Positions 8,474 through 17,899 are shown, numbered from the stretch's first letter. The stretch is DNA of 64,000 nucleotides from Chamaesiphon sp041738715 (GCA_041738715.1 JBGSPI010000021.1:1-64000), one strand, 5' to 3'. The notes: generated from the letters alone by a model not told the origin. Numbers and translations are program-made.

Positions 8474-9616
8474 TTAACCTTGAGTTTCCTCGCCAGACAT
8501 AACTATTTCGGTTTCAGTTTCCAGAGGTGGATTTTGCCACGGATCGGTGATTTCTACATCATAGCTAGATAAAGGAGTCTCGCTGCGCGTAAACTGCCAT
8601 CGATCGAGAACATCTTCAATCAACACAGCATTAATCCAGATTTTACCAACAACTGTCAGTGGTAGTGCTAGTAATAAACCTAAAAAGCCAAAAAATGTAG
8701 CAAAAAATACTTGAGCTACTAGTGTAATGGCGGGCAACAGAGAAACCTGCTGAGCCATGATATATGGTGTAAGTAAATTACTTTCAAATTGCTGAATTAA
8801 GAAGTAAATCACCAAAATGGCAACTGCCTTCCAGGGTTCATCAAGTATGGCAATTGATATCGGGAGAACCACACTTAAAGTAGGTCCAATATTCGGGATA
8901 AAGTTGAGCAATCCAGCTAAAACAGCTTGGGCTAGAGCTAGGGGGATGCCTAATGCTAATAAGCCGATTAAACTCAATAGTGCAATTACTACCATTCCGA
9001 GCAGTGCGCCAACAACCCACTTACCCAAAGACACTTCACATTCAGCCAAGATTCGATCGATCCGCCGCCGGTAGAAACTAGGAAATAGGGCGATAAATGC
9101 GCTGCGATATGCTGTAGGCTGGGCTAAAAACATAATAGTTAAAACTATCATGAATAGCAGATTAAGAACTACACCAAATGAACTGGAAAAGATCGCGATC
9201 GAACGTCCCGCCATAGATTGGATAAATGGCTGAATTTGTCGTTCGAGATCGTTAGGATTTGGTAAATAAGGAATTAATGCTGCCGGAACAAGCGACTGAA
9301 CATATGTATGCCATTGACTGGCTGACCTGATAATTTGAGGAAACTTTGTAGTAGTTAGCTCCTGAAATTGAGTAACAAATGGAGGGACGATGATAATGAA
9401 AAATCCGGTTAATATTACTAAAAATAATAAAACCGCTGCTAATACTCCCTGTGGACGAGAAATTCTAAATTTATATTGGATTTTCCGCGCTAATCTATTT
9501 AAAGCAGTTGCTAAAACTATTGCCGAAAAAATTAGCAACAGCATTTGACGAATCTGCCACAATATGTACACGGACAACCCTAAAACAAATAAACCCAACC
9601 ACTGACCTAATAACAT
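8474..9616 (-). CDS. AI-2E family transporter (PerM-like membrane protein)
   Basis: A multi-spanning membrane protein of the AI-2E/YdiK/PerM family. It has an N-terminal hairpin (GQWLGLFVLGLSVYILWQIR), a long soluble middle segment, and the C-terminal LLNFIPNIGPTLS motif typical of the family. Family members export small molecules, and the substrate is not predictable. The open frame reaches back to 9742, but family members start at the MLLGQWLG region, so the start at 9616 (380 residues) is preferred; this also removes an overlap with the divergent NB-ARC gene at 9730. Confidence 0.85.
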   Translation of the reverse strand: MLLGQWLGLFVLGLSVYILWQIRQMLLLIFSAIVLATALNRLARKIQYKFRISRPQGVLAAVLLFLVILTGFFIIIVPPFVTQFQELTTTKFPQIIRSASQWHTYVQSLVPAALIPYLPNPNDLERQIQPFIQSMAGRSIAIFSSSFGVVLNLLFMIVLTIMFLAQPTAYRSAFIALFPSFYRRRIDRILAECEVSLGKWVVGALLGMVVIALLSLIGLLALGIPLALAQAVLAGLLNFIPNIGPTLSVVLPISIAILDEPWKAVAILVIYFLIQQFESNLLTPYIMAQQVSLLPAITLVAQVFFATFFGFLGLLLALPLTVVGKIWINAVLIEDVLDRWQFTRSETPLSSYDVEITDPWQNPPLETETEIVMSGEETQG

Positions 9617-9729
9617 AAATAGTTCATTATAAACCCTTGAGAAAATCCTAACCGTTGATGTAGCCTCTCTGCAAGAGAATTGCCGATCGATTTTGATGTA
9701 AAATAATTTAAAGCTAAGAAAAATTCCCG

Positions 9730-11535
9730 ATGGAACTAGCACTGGCTTTATCGATTGTTCAAGAACTACTCGCGCCAGAATATCTCAATCCAGCCCAAGA
9801 AATGGTCTTTAAAGCCGCTTGGGAGGGCAAGTCTTATCCTGAAATTGCCGAAACTGCTGGTTATGACCAAAACTATATTCGTGGGATTGGTGCCCAGATT
9901 TGGCGCACGTTGTCCACAGCCACCGGAACAAGAGTCAGTAAAAATAATTTTCGGGAAATAATCGAACTATCTGCACCAATACTAGCTGTGGAAGCTCAGG
10001 GATTTAAAGCCCAGAGTGTTTGGGCACAACCGGTGCTTGTGCCCAAAAGCTGCGCCAATAATATTTCGGTTTTTTATGGACGCGAGGGAGAACTAAAACA
10101 GCTATCTAGGTGGTTACTAACAGACCGTTGTCGGCTAGTTGCAGTTTTGGGCATGGGTGGCATGGGCAAAACTGCCATTGCGCTCAAACTCACCCAAGAT
10201 TTACAAGCGAAGATTGAAGACAGCAAAAGCGGCGAGCAAGCTACCGCTGCTCCAGACCAATTTAGCTGTATTCTGTGGCGAAGTTTACTCAATGCACCAC
10301 TACTGGAAGAATTACTACCAGAATTAATCCATACTTCGATCGATCTGTTGGGGATTCAAGCAGATACAATCGGACGGCACAGACCGATCTCCGTTGATGA
10401 TCGAGAATCTCAAGGCTATCCTGGTAGTCATACAGTCAGCAGTCAGATTGACTTACTGATGGAGATCTGCCAGCAACACCGTTGTTTAATTGTCTTCGAC
10501 AATTGTGAATCAATTTTTCAAAGCGGGGCGCAAGTTGGTCAATATCGCCAGGGATATGCTAACTATGGCGACTTGTTTAGTACTCTGGGACGGGTAAATC
10601 ATCAGAGTTGTCTGTTGCTCACCAGTCGGGAAAAACCAGCAGAGTTGGGCGAAATGGAGGAGGTTAATACCAAGGTGAGAACCTTGATCTTAGCGGGACT
10701 AGACACGACCGGTGGTGAAAAAATCTTTACCGATTGTGGGTGTTCGCAGATCGAGACATCTACATGGGCCGAGATTAACAGCTATTCCGGTGGCAATCCG
10801 CTCATATTGCAACTGGTCGCAGCGGCAGTGAAAGATATTGCCGATGGAGATGCTACTGAAATTCTTGCTGACTTACGAGCGGCAAATTTGGGGTTTACAG
10901 ATGTTCAATTTCTGTTGGAACAGCAGTGGGAACGCTTAACCAGCGATGAACGCCAGGTAATGTACTGGCTGGCGATTCGACGGGAACCGATGGCTCTAGT
11001 TGATTTAGTCGCAGCACTACAGCCTACTGGGAACCAAGTCGGTCGACTGAACCAGATCGGTGGGTCGTTACTCACTATTTTACAGTCACTCTGCGATCGG
11101 AGTACGATCGAAATTATCTCTGGAGAAATCCGACGGTGGTTGCTACCACCATTCCTGATGGAATATGTCACGAATGTATTGGTTGCCCAACTTGTGACAG
11201 AAATCGAGCGGCAAGAACCAGTGTTACTAGACAGCCACGGTTTGATTCGAGCAGATAGTCGGGAATACATTCGCCAAACACAACTACGACTAATTGTCGA
11301 ACCAATTCTCTATCGACTTCAGAGTCGGATTGGTTGTCCGATGAAAATTGCCAGCCATCTGCGCCAAATCCTGATCGAGTGGCGTAAATCGCACCCCCTA
11401 CAACCAGGATACCTTGCTACAAATATCTTCAATCTACTGACATATCTAGAATTAGACTTGACAGATTTAGACTGCTCTGAGTTGCTTGTTCAGCCAGTTG
11501 AATCTATCTCCTTGTCTGGGCTACGCGCCCATTAA
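9730..11535 (+). CDS. NB-ARC ATPase with vWA-MoxR-type N-terminal HTH, C-terminally truncated
   Basis: Residues 1-80 form the helix-turn-helix domain seen at the N-terminus of cyanobacterial vWA-MoxR-associated and WD40 regulators (LNPAQEMVFKAAWEGKSYPEIA). An NB-ARC ATPase follows, with P-loop GMGGMGKT (141-148), Walker B CLIVFDNCE (252-260) and the LLLTSREKPAEL sensor (296-307). Relatives continue after the NLLxxLxxDLxxxDFSxLxVWQAYL linker into WD40 or pentapeptide repeats. Here the linker is reached (NLLTYLELDLTDLDCSELLV) but changes to QPVESISLSGLRAH and stops at residue 601. The last 15 bp overlap the convergent oxygenase gene. It probably is a signalling STAND ATPase that has lost its sensor domain. 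Confidence 0.85.
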   Translation: MELALALSIVQELLAPEYLNPAQEMVFKAAWEGKSYPEIAETAGYDQNYIRGIGAQIWRTLSTATGTRVSKNNFREIIELSAPILAVEAQGFKAQSVWAQPVLVPKSCANNISVFYGREGELKQLSRWLLTDRCRLVAVLGMGGMGKTAIALKLTQDLQAKIEDSKSGEQATAAPDQFSCILWRSLLNAPLLEELLPELIHTSIDLLGIQADTIGRHRPISVDDRESQGYPGSHTVSSQIDLLMEICQQHRCLIVFDNCESIFQSGAQVGQYRQGYANYGDLFSTLGRVNHQSCLLLTSREKPAELGEMEEVNTKVRTLILAGLDTTGGEKIFTDCGCSQIETSTWAEINSYSGGNPLILQLVAAAVKDIADGDATEILADLRAANLGFTDVQFLLEQQWERLTSDERQVMYWLAIRREPMALVDLVAALQPTGNQVGRLNQIGGSLLTILQSLCDRSTIEIISGEIRRWLLPPFLMEYVTNVLVAQLVTEIERQEPVLLDSHGLIRADSREYIRQTQLRLIVEPILYRLQSRIGCPMKIASHLRQILIEWRKSHPLQPGYLATNIFNLLTYLELDLTDLDCSELLVQPVESISLSGLRAH

Positions 11536-12216
11536 GCCATAGGCAGACATCCGCATAATCTCACCAGTATTGAATCCAATATTGTGCAGTGCTTCACCGT
11601 AGGCGATCATAAAGTCCTCAACTAGAGCATCTTTTTCCATCCCCAACACCTTGGCATCCTTAGCCACTTGATTTAACATTTTCCACACCAATGGAAGGTT
11701 TTGACGGTTCGCTGTTTGAAGTTCCGTTTTCGACGCTTCAAAATTGGCATTGAGCCACACTTCCCCAAAATTGAGGTGCATATACTCATCTTTCACCACT
11801 CCCTCTGTGATCTTGCGGGCAAAATCATCAGCCACGGGAATGTAGATATTGTATGCGGCGATCGCAAAACACTCAATAATCAAAGACTGAATCAACAAAC
11901 AGGTGACAATATTCCCCGCAGCAGCGGCAATCTGGAAGTTTTCGTGTAACTGGGCAAAAAATTCTTTAGCAAAGTCCAGATCTGGAGTCACCGTTAAATT
12001 GCGGCCACAGGCTTCAAACCCTTTTTTATGGCGCATTTCCATTCTCGATAACTTCAGGAGTTCTTCTTGGGCATCTGGCAACAGTCCACCCAGTGTAATA
12101 TAGTTTTCATACGCTTCCTGTTCGCCCTCGATCACGATCGCGTTGATGCGACTGTAGGCATCTTTATAGGTTTCGCTTTTGAAGTCTAGTTCCAAACTGG
12201 CTGCCATCTGAACCAT
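11521..12216 (-). CDS. ado: Aldehyde-deformylating oxygenase (alkane synthesis)
   Basis: A 231-residue ferritin-like di-iron enzyme that converts fatty aldehydes to alkanes one carbon shorter, releasing formate. All six metal ligands are present with family spacing: Glu32, Glu60, His63 (MEMRH), Glu115, Glu144 and His147 (DEYMHLNFGEVW). Length and sequence match cyanobacterial orthologues closely throughout. An AGGAG element lies 11 nt before the ATG at 12216; a second ATG at 12207 is possible. The acyl-ACP reductase gene (aar), which usually adjoins ado, is not in this window: the neighbours are the NB-ARC gene (convergent, overlapping) and a divergent sugar ABC permease. Confidence 0.96.
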   Translation of the reverse strand: MVQMAASLELDFKSETYKDAYSRINAIVIEGEQEAYENYITLGGLLPDAQEELLKLSRMEMRHKKGFEACGRNLTVTPDLDFAKEFFAQLHENFQIAAAAGNIVTCLLIQSLIIECFAIAAYNIYIPVADDFARKITEGVVKDEYMHLNFGEVWLNANFEASKTELQTANRQNLPLVWKMLNQVAKDAKVLGMEKDALVEDFMIAYGEALHNIGFNTGEIMRMSAYGLMGA

Positions 12217-12414
12217 GAGTTCGATTTCTCCTGTGTATCCACAAATAATATTTGATTTTACGTCAGCCCGGAAGCTGACTTTACTGCTATTCAGCAGTAA
12301 TCTGGGTGTAACTTAGACCGATCTAAAGTATTGCTTCAGTTTCCTTTCTAGCTTATATCTAAAGATTTGTTTCAATTCTTAAACCTATATCTTAACCGAT
12401 CGCTGACAAAAACC

Positions 12415-13251
12415 GTGAACAAGTTATTCGATTTCAGCTATTTTCGGTGGTGGACGCTGCTCAACTGGTTACTCCTATGTGCTGGTGCTGGTTTAATGAT
12501 AGCTCCATTAGTCATTGTTGGGCTAACTTCACTTACGCCTGCGGGTGTGGGGACGAGTGGATTCAATTTCTCTACTCACATTACTTTTGTCAATTACCAA
12601 GCTGCTTGGCAACAGGGTAATTTCCTCTTAGCTTTTGCTAATTCTACCCTAGTTGCCCTAGCGGTAACCGCTGCCCAGATTTTTACTTCTGCCTTGGCTG
12701 GCTATGCCCTCGCCCGACTCAAATTCCGTGGTCGTCAAGTTCTCGTGTTATTAGTACTGGCTACCCTGGTGATTCCGTTTCAGTTGTTAGTCATTCCCAT
12801 TTTTCTGATCCTCAAGTGGGGACATTTATTAAATACCTATAGTGCCCTGATTCTCCCCACTGCCGCTAATGGGTTTGGCATTTTTCTGTTGCGTCAATTT
12901 TTTTTGACTATTCCCGTGGAACTCGAACAAGCCGCCAGTCTGGATGGGGCAAATCGCTGGCAAATTCTCTGGCGGATTATGCTCCCGCTCTCCCGTCCAG
13001 CCTTGGTGACGCTGTTTCTGTTCACATTTATTGGTGAGTGGAACGATTTATTCAAGCCCTTGGTTTTCACCACCCGCCCTGAACTGCGCACTGTTCAACT
13101 TGCCCTAGCTGAGTTTCAAGAGCAATTTACCAATAGTTGGCAATTACTGATGGCAGCAGTAATGATCGCGACCGTGCCAGTTGTGTTACTCTTTTTGCTC
13201 GGGCAAAAACAGTTTGTGCGCGGCATCACTAGTACCGGGCTGAAGGAATAG
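12415..13251 (+). CDS. Carbohydrate ABC transporter permease, MalG-type
   Basis: About 278 residues from the GTG at 12415, with six predicted membrane helices and the cytoplasmic EAA loop EQAASLDGANRWQILWRIML that docks the ATPase subunit. This is the MalG/GgtD type of inner-membrane permease for sugars or compatible solutes. A longer open frame from a TTG at 12367 would add 16 non-family residues. No binding protein, ATPase or second permease adjoins it. A MalF-type permease lies at the right edge of the window about 50 kb away and could be its partner, but this is not shown by the sequence. Confidence 0.88.
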   Translation: MNKLFDFSYFRWWTLLNWLLLCAGAGLMIAPLVIVGLTSLTPAGVGTSGFNFSTHITFVNYQAAWQQGNFLLAFANSTLVALAVTAAQIFTSALAGYALARLKFRGRQVLVLLVLATLVIPFQLLVIPIFLILKWGHLLNTYSALILPTAANGFGIFLLRQFFLTIPVELEQAASLDGANRWQILWRIMLPLSRPALVTLFLFTFIGEWNDLFKPLVFTTRPELRTVQLALAEFQEQFTNSWQLLMAAVMIATVPVVLLFLLGQKQFVRGITSTGLKE

Positions 13252-13256
13252 AGTAG

Positions 13257-13280
13257 TTGACTTGAAACACGTGTTATAAT
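13257..13280 (+). promoter_or_regulatory. Possible sigma-70-type promoter of moaA
   Basis: A consensus -10 box TATAAT (13275-13280) lies 31 bp before the moaA start. A TTGACT (13257-13262) precedes it but only 12 bp away, too short for a standard -35, so only the -10 is convincing. Confidence 0.35.
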
Positions 13281-13311
13281 CTCAGGCAAACAGACTCGGT
13301 AAAAAATAACG

Positions 13312-14301
13312 ATGAGTCAGGTAAATTATTTACGAATTAGTCTGATCGATCGGTGTAACTTTCGGTGTCAGTACTGTATGCCAGCAGGGGCGGAGTTGGA
13401 CTATCTCCAGCGCGAACAACTACTGACGAATGGAGAACTATTGAGACTGATTCAGGAGGTATTTATACCTGTCGGGTTTAATTGCTTTCGCTTAACTGGT
13501 GGGGAGCCGTTGTTACGGACTGGGGTAGTCGATCTTGTTCACAAGATCGCCCATCTACCACAGACACGAGATTTGTCTTTGACAACTAATGCCTTTCTCC
13601 TTGCGGGGATGGCGGATGATTTATATCAAGCCGGATTGAAACGAATTAATATTAGCCTCGATTCCCTTGATGCCGGTACCTTCGATCTCATTGTCGGCTC
13701 CCAGGGTAGATCTCGCTGGCAACAGGTCTGGGAGGGGATTCTTGCCGCCGATCGAGTGGGATTTGAACCACTCAAGTTAAATGTGGTGGTGATTCCTGGG
13801 GTGAATGATTGTGAGGTGTTAGATCTCGCTGGTTTGAGTATCGATCGTCAGTGGCATGTCCGCTTTATCGAGTTTATGCCAATTGGGAACGATGAGTTAT
13901 TTAACGATCGCGGTTGGATCTCATCAGAATCAATTAGGCAACAAATTCGCGAGAAATGGGGCTTAACAGCAGCACAGGTGCGGGGAAATGGACCAGCGGA
14001 TGTTTTTACCATTCCTGAAGCAAAAGGCACACTGGGCTTTATTAGTCAGATGTCTGAATGCTTTTGCGACAGATGCAATCGGATGCGTTTATCTGCCGAT
14101 GGTTGGTTGCGTCCTTGTCTACTTAATGAAACTGGACAACTGGATCTGAAAACCGCGATGCGTAATGGGGTGTCCAGTGCTGACTTGCGATCGCAGGTTG
14201 AAAATTTACTATTGCTGAAACCAGAAATAAACTACAAAGGTCGCGATTCAGGCAGTGATACAGGGATGTATCACCGTACCATGTCCCAAATTGGTGGCTA
14301 G
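13312..14301 (+). CDS. moaA: GTP 3',8-cyclase MoaA
   Basis: A radical SAM enzyme for the first step of molybdenum cofactor synthesis. The N-terminal 4Fe-4S motif CxxxCxxC is Cys15, Cys19, Cys22 (RCNFRCQYC). The C-terminal cluster ligands are Cys252, Cys255 and Cys269 (CFCDRCNRMRL and RPCL). The protein ends in Gly-Gly (MSQIGG), the conserved catalytic tail. Length, 329 residues, is typical. No other moa gene adjoins it. A sulfite-oxidase-fold protein that would use the cofactor is encoded at 39157. A hairpin follows directly after the stop. Confidence 0.96.
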   Translation: MSQVNYLRISLIDRCNFRCQYCMPAGAELDYLQREQLLTNGELLRLIQEVFIPVGFNCFRLTGGEPLLRTGVVDLVHKIAHLPQTRDLSLTTNAFLLAGMADDLYQAGLKRINISLDSLDAGTFDLIVGSQGRSRWQQVWEGILAADRVGFEPLKLNVVVIPGVNDCEVLDLAGLSIDRQWHVRFIEFMPIGNDELFNDRGWISSESIRQQIREKWGLTAAQVRGNGPADVFTIPEAKGTLGFISQMSECFCDRCNRMRLSADGWLRPCLLNETGQLDLKTAMRNGVSSADLRSQVENLLLLKPEINYKGRDSGSDTGMYHRTMSQIGG

Positions 14302-14302
14302 A

Positions 14303-14320
14303 GGCGCATTACCATGCGCC
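14303..14320 (+). terminator. Hairpin directly after the moaA stop
   Basis: GGCGCAT-TACC-ATGCGCC forms a perfect 7-bp stem with a 4-nt loop, one base after the TAG of moaA. It lacks a T tract, so termination efficiency or an RNA-stabilising role is uncertain. Confidence 0.45.
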
Positions 14321-14420
14321 CATATCCAAAATTAGCTCCACACCCTCGACAGAGAAGAACAAAAGGGGGAGGAGGATTGAAAAATAATAAATAACAGAAT
14401 AATGCAAAGGATTATAGATC

Positions 14421-14441
14421 TTGGATGCAGCCGCCATCCAA
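14421..14441. terminator. Possible bidirectional hairpin between moaA and rpsD
   Basis: TTGGATG (14421-14427) pairs with CATCCAA (14435-14441) around CAGCCGC in the convergent spacer between moaA and rpsD. Short AT-rich flanks extend the stem imperfectly on both sides. There is no strong U tract in either direction. Confidence 0.4.
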
Positions 14442-14495
14442 AATCTTGTCTTGATGTTGTTTCGGGACAGCCGAAAAACAAACAGCGCAAAATCT

Positions 14496-15104
14496 CTATG
14501 CTTGGCGAGAGTAGTACTCTACAACCAGTAGCTCATTCACTTGAAGAGCTACCCACTCACGTTCGATCAGACCACTAACTGTACCAGTTAAAGTAGCTTT
14601 ATCAAAGGTTAGGTGATTGGGGGTGTTTGACAAACCAGGATATTGGAGATTAGCTTCTACCAAAGCGCGAGATGCTTCGCGATTTCGTACAGCAATCACA
14701 TCGCCAGGACGACATTGATAACTAGCGATATCCACAGTACGTCCGTTGACGGTGACGTGTCCGTGGTTAACTAGTTGACGTGCTGCTGGAATGGTGGGAG
14801 CCATCGCCAACCGGAATACGGTATTGTCTAACCGCATTTCGAGTAATTGCAAGAGAACTAATCCAGTAGAACCAGTAGCACGTCTTGCTTTACGCACATA
14901 ACGAAGCATTTGCTTTTCGGTGACACCATAGTTCATCCGCAGCTTTTGTTTTTCCTGAAGACGGATACCGTATTCAGATAACTTTTTACGTTCTTGACCA
15001 TGTTGACCAGGGGGATAAGCACGACGCGCATCCTTCCGAGTTAATCCCGGTAAAGGGCCTAAACGACGTGTAATTCTCAGTCTTGGTCCGCGATATCGGG
15101 ACAT
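14496..15104 (-). CDS. rpsD: 30S ribosomal protein S4
   Basis: A 202-residue ribosomal protein that binds 16S rRNA early in small-subunit assembly. It starts MSRYRGPRLRITRRLGPLPG, as in cyanobacteria and plastids, and has the S4 RNA-binding domain in the middle (RLDNTVFRLAMAPTIPAARQLVNHGHVTVNG). As usual in cyanobacteria it is a solitary gene away from the main ribosomal protein cluster. S4 represses its own operon in some bacteria; no leader structure is evident here. Confidence 0.98.
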   Translation of the reverse strand: MSRYRGPRLRITRRLGPLPGLTRKDARRAYPPGQHGQERKKLSEYGIRLQEKQKLRMNYGVTEKQMLRYVRKARRATGSTGLVLLQLLEMRLDNTVFRLAMAPTIPAARQLVNHGHVTVNGRTVDIASYQCRPGDVIAVRNREASRALVEANLQYPGLSNTPNHLTFDKATLTGTVSGLIEREWVALQVNELLVVEYYSRQA

Positions 15105-15178
15105 ACGATTTCCTTGTACTTAATACTTGACCCAAACCTAGCATTATTACATATCTTCGTACATCTGGCTAGTGGTGG

Positions 15179-16615
15179 CTAAATCCAGTTAAATAGACCA
15201 GAATTCCAAATCCGTAAACCTAAGCCAACTTTATCGAGGGGTAATCCGAGGTAAATCGGCAACCAGAACACAAACGCCCCTGCAATACTAAAAATTATAC
15301 TCAAACCTAGTCTTCGCAGGAACCTGGAACTACTCCGCAACCATTCATCAACTAGCCAAGCCAATCCCATGATCGCAAATAGAACAGCACCCATGTAATG
15401 GTAGATAAATAGACAACGGTTAACCTTGACCCAGGGTAATAAATTGGCAGCATAGTTGATGACAATATACAAGGGAACGCCAGTATTTGCCATGTTCAAT
15501 TCTGGAATTGGGGTTTTAATTAATTGGGAGAAGATTGATCGGACAAAAATTAAAATTGCGGCAAGTGCAAACCACCAGAGCAGTGGATTACCCATGGCAT
15601 GAACATCATAATAGAGTTGAGTTGAGGGATCTTGTTTGAAGTAGTAAGCCAACGGACGGAGTAATAATGGCCAAGTATACCAATTGGCACAGTAAGGGTG
15701 AATCTTTGTCCCATTACCAACTTTTTCGTGATAGGTTAAAATCGATGATTGCATTTCCCAAAAATTAGGCTCAGGATTTTGAATAAGATGAGGAATCCAG
15801 AGCAATCCATAGGTAATCATTGGTACAATTACCAGGGTTATAAAAATATTGAAGGGATGAATTTTCGCTAGGTGTTGATAAAATCTCTCTGGTGGAGAAA
15901 CTTCGGTTTGATTTAAAATAGACTTATCTGCATTTTGCTGATAAAAATTTGGATTAATTAGTTTCCAAATCTGGGCTACAGCCAGCACAATGTACATGCC
16001 AAATAGAAACCATAAACCATTCCATTTACAGGCGATCGATGCTCCAAAAGAAATGCCCGCGCCGATCATGATTATTAGTCTTCGATCGTCCCAAATATTA
16101 CTCGCGATCGATACGAGCAATTGTCCAAGCAATCCAAAGAAAATTAGATAGACATTATTGAGTGCATAGCGCGAATCTACCAGAAACAAACCATCTAAAC
16201 TAATAAATAAAGTTGCTAAAAAAGCATAGCTTATTCGCTGGGTTAGTTGATAAGCTAACGCCCCAACGACTGGTATAATCAGTGTGCCAAATAAGGCATT
16301 CATCCACCGATAACTAAAGGTCGAGCGCAGCGAACCAGTCAATGTATTCGTGGTATCTTGGCCGATTGGTAAAAGATCGCCAATCCAGATACCGATCGCG
16401 ATTAAGTACTGACTGAGCGGTGGATGAGCATTATAAAATTTTGTATGAGTAAGATAGTTATTGGCAAATTTTGCATAATAAATTTCATCAAATACTAATT
16501 CATTGAATCGCCCTAACCCCCAAAATCTGAGCGCGATCGAAATCACCAAAATAATCACAGTTGCCGAAATCGCTGCTTTCTTACTAGACTCCGTATCAAA
16601 ATTTAGTCTCATCAA
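15179..16615 (-). CDS. PMT-family (GT39-like) lipid-carrier-dependent glycosyltransferase
   Basis: A 478-residue polytopic membrane protein. It has the protein O-mannosyltransferase features: a first periplasmic loop with FDEIYYAKFA (acidic DE pair, about 43-44) and AHPPLSQ, then about ten hydrophobic segments. PMT-type enzymes move a sugar from a polyprenyl phosphate donor to an exported protein or glycan. The donor and acceptor are not predictable. The next gene downstream on the same strand begins 173 bp after rpsD's start region; upstream, a DUF3153 lipoprotein gene ends 40 bp before this start, so the two are probably co-transcribed. Confidence 0.85.
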   Translation of the reverse strand: MMRLNFDTESSKKAAISATVIILVISIALRFWGLGRFNELVFDEIYYAKFANNYLTHTKFYNAHPPLSQYLIAIGIWIGDLLPIGQDTTNTLTGSLRSTFSYRWMNALFGTLIIPVVGALAYQLTQRISYAFLATLFISLDGLFLVDSRYALNNVYLIFFGLLGQLLVSIASNIWDDRRLIIMIGAGISFGASIACKWNGLWFLFGMYIVLAVAQIWKLINPNFYQQNADKSILNQTEVSPPERFYQHLAKIHPFNIFITLVIVPMITYGLLWIPHLIQNPEPNFWEMQSSILTYHEKVGNGTKIHPYCANWYTWPLLLRPLAYYFKQDPSTQLYYDVHAMGNPLLWWFALAAILIFVRSIFSQLIKTPIPELNMANTGVPLYIVINYAANLLPWVKVNRCLFIYHYMGAVLFAIMGLAWLVDEWLRSSSRFLRRLGLSIIFSIAGAFVFWLPIYLGLPLDKVGLGLRIWNSGLFNWI

Positions 16616-16654
16616 ACTGAATCGATCGCAAATAAGTTTTAGTGAGTGGATATT

Positions 16655-17458
16655 TTAGTTGTTAGCCCAAGGCAACTGATGATATTTTAGATAATAACCT
16701 AATCCACTAATTATGATGATTAATACCGATCCAATTCCCAGTGGATTAATCAACCAAAACACCGCATCAATATGGTTGATTTGTCCGGGCTGAAGCTGCC
16801 AGACTACTCGACGATCGTGACTATTTTCGGTTCCTTTCAGATGATTCGCTGTATCAATACTACTCACACCTAAAGGACTGTGGAGACTAAAATTCAGATC
16901 GACAAAATTTCCTGACGCGATCGAGACTTTTGGATCGTTAGATTGAACAATCATCGAACGTAAATCGATATCATAGGTTAGGCGATTTCTTATTGCCAAA
17001 AGGAAATTATTTTGCTGGACTTGCAAATGAGCATTGAATTTAGGTGCGCCATTAATTGATTGAGAATTTGGATTAAAATACTGATTAATTCTAGTAGCTA
17101 ATTCCTGAGCATTATTAAATGGAATAATCACCTTGAATTCGCGATCGCTAATCTGTTCGATTCGACCTTGAGCTTGTTTCATCCGCTGTTCAATGCTATC
17201 TCGCCAAGTTTGAACTGCATTTTGACTAAAACTATTTAATTGTTCGCCGATTTCGATATGTTCGACAATTTCTCCATAATTTAAACCGTGAAAATTTACG
17301 CCAGTATCATATTTGACACAGCCAGATAAACAGACAGCGATGAGACAACAGCAGATGAGTAATTGTCGATTAATTAAACTCAGTAACCGAACCAAAACCG
17401 TAATAAAAATGCTGTCAATAAATCTGACAAATAGACTCCGACCAACGATAATTTTCAT
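16655..17458 (-). CDS. DUF3153 family lipoprotein-like protein
   Basis: A protein of about 267 residues with an N-terminal hydrophobic segment ending in a lipobox-like LSGC, so it is probably a lipoprotein. A C-terminal transmembrane helix (IGSVLIIIISGLGYYL) and a short basic tail follow. The body (KYDTGVNFHGLNYGEIVEHI) matches the cyanobacterial DUF3153 family of unknown function. The ATG at 17458 has a GAGGG element 7 nt upstream and is preferred over a TTG at 17482. It lies 40 bp before the PMT-type glycosyltransferase gene on the same strand. Confidence 0.75.
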   Translation of the reverse strand: MKIIVGRSLFVRFIDSIFITVLVRLLSLINRQLLICCCLIAVCLSGCVKYDTGVNFHGLNYGEIVEHIEIGEQLNSFSQNAVQTWRDSIEQRMKQAQGRIEQISDREFKVIIPFNNAQELATRINQYFNPNSQSINGAPKFNAHLQVQQNNFLLAIRNRLTYDIDLRSMIVQSNDPKVSIASGNFVDLNFSLHSPLGVSSIDTANHLKGTENSHDRRVVWQLQPGQINHIDAVFWLINPLGIGSVLIIIISGLGYYLKYHQLPWANN

Positions 17459-17635
17459 GCTTATACCCTCAATCACCCCCAATCTTATCAGAATCTTCCC
17501 CCTGTTGAGTGGAACCCATGGTCAAAAGCAATCCTCTGTATTGCGGCATCTGGGAGGAAAGAGGCGGAAATTGAGATGGCAGATCCGATCGGCAAGTTAT
17601 AATCTAGAGAGCTAGAGACATCGGATAAAGTTAGA

Positions 17636-17899
17636 ATGAGCGCAATTACCCCCAGTCAAGTCAAAGCAACCATCGAAGCAGGTATTCCTGAAGCCATTGT
17701 CCAAATTACCGATTTAACCGGTACGGGAGATCATTATCAAGCGGTGGTGGTTTCCGCACAGTTTATAGGTAAATCTCTCGTCCAGCAGCACCAATTAGTC
17801 AATGCTGCTGTTAAAGAAGCCCTATCCAGTGGAGCTATCCATGCTCTTGCACTCAAAACATATACACCTGAAGCATGGCAAGCTACTAACAAATCGTAG
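17636..17899 (+). CDS. BolA family protein
   Basis: An 87-residue BolA-fold protein (KATIEAGIPEA at the start, then GDHYQAVVVSAQF and the SLVQQHQLVNAAVKEAL helix-turn-helix-like region). BolA proteins bind a 2Fe-2S cluster together with monothiol glutaredoxins and act in iron sensing and cluster delivery. The CGFS glutaredoxin gene follows 80 bp downstream on the same strand, the conserved functional pairing. The conserved C-terminal His of the IHALALKTYTP segment is a candidate cluster ligand. Confidence 0.93.
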   Translation: MSAITPSQVKATIEAGIPEAIVQITDLTGTGDHYQAVVVSAQFIGKSLVQQHQLVNAAVKEALSSGAIHALALKTYTPEAWQATNKS

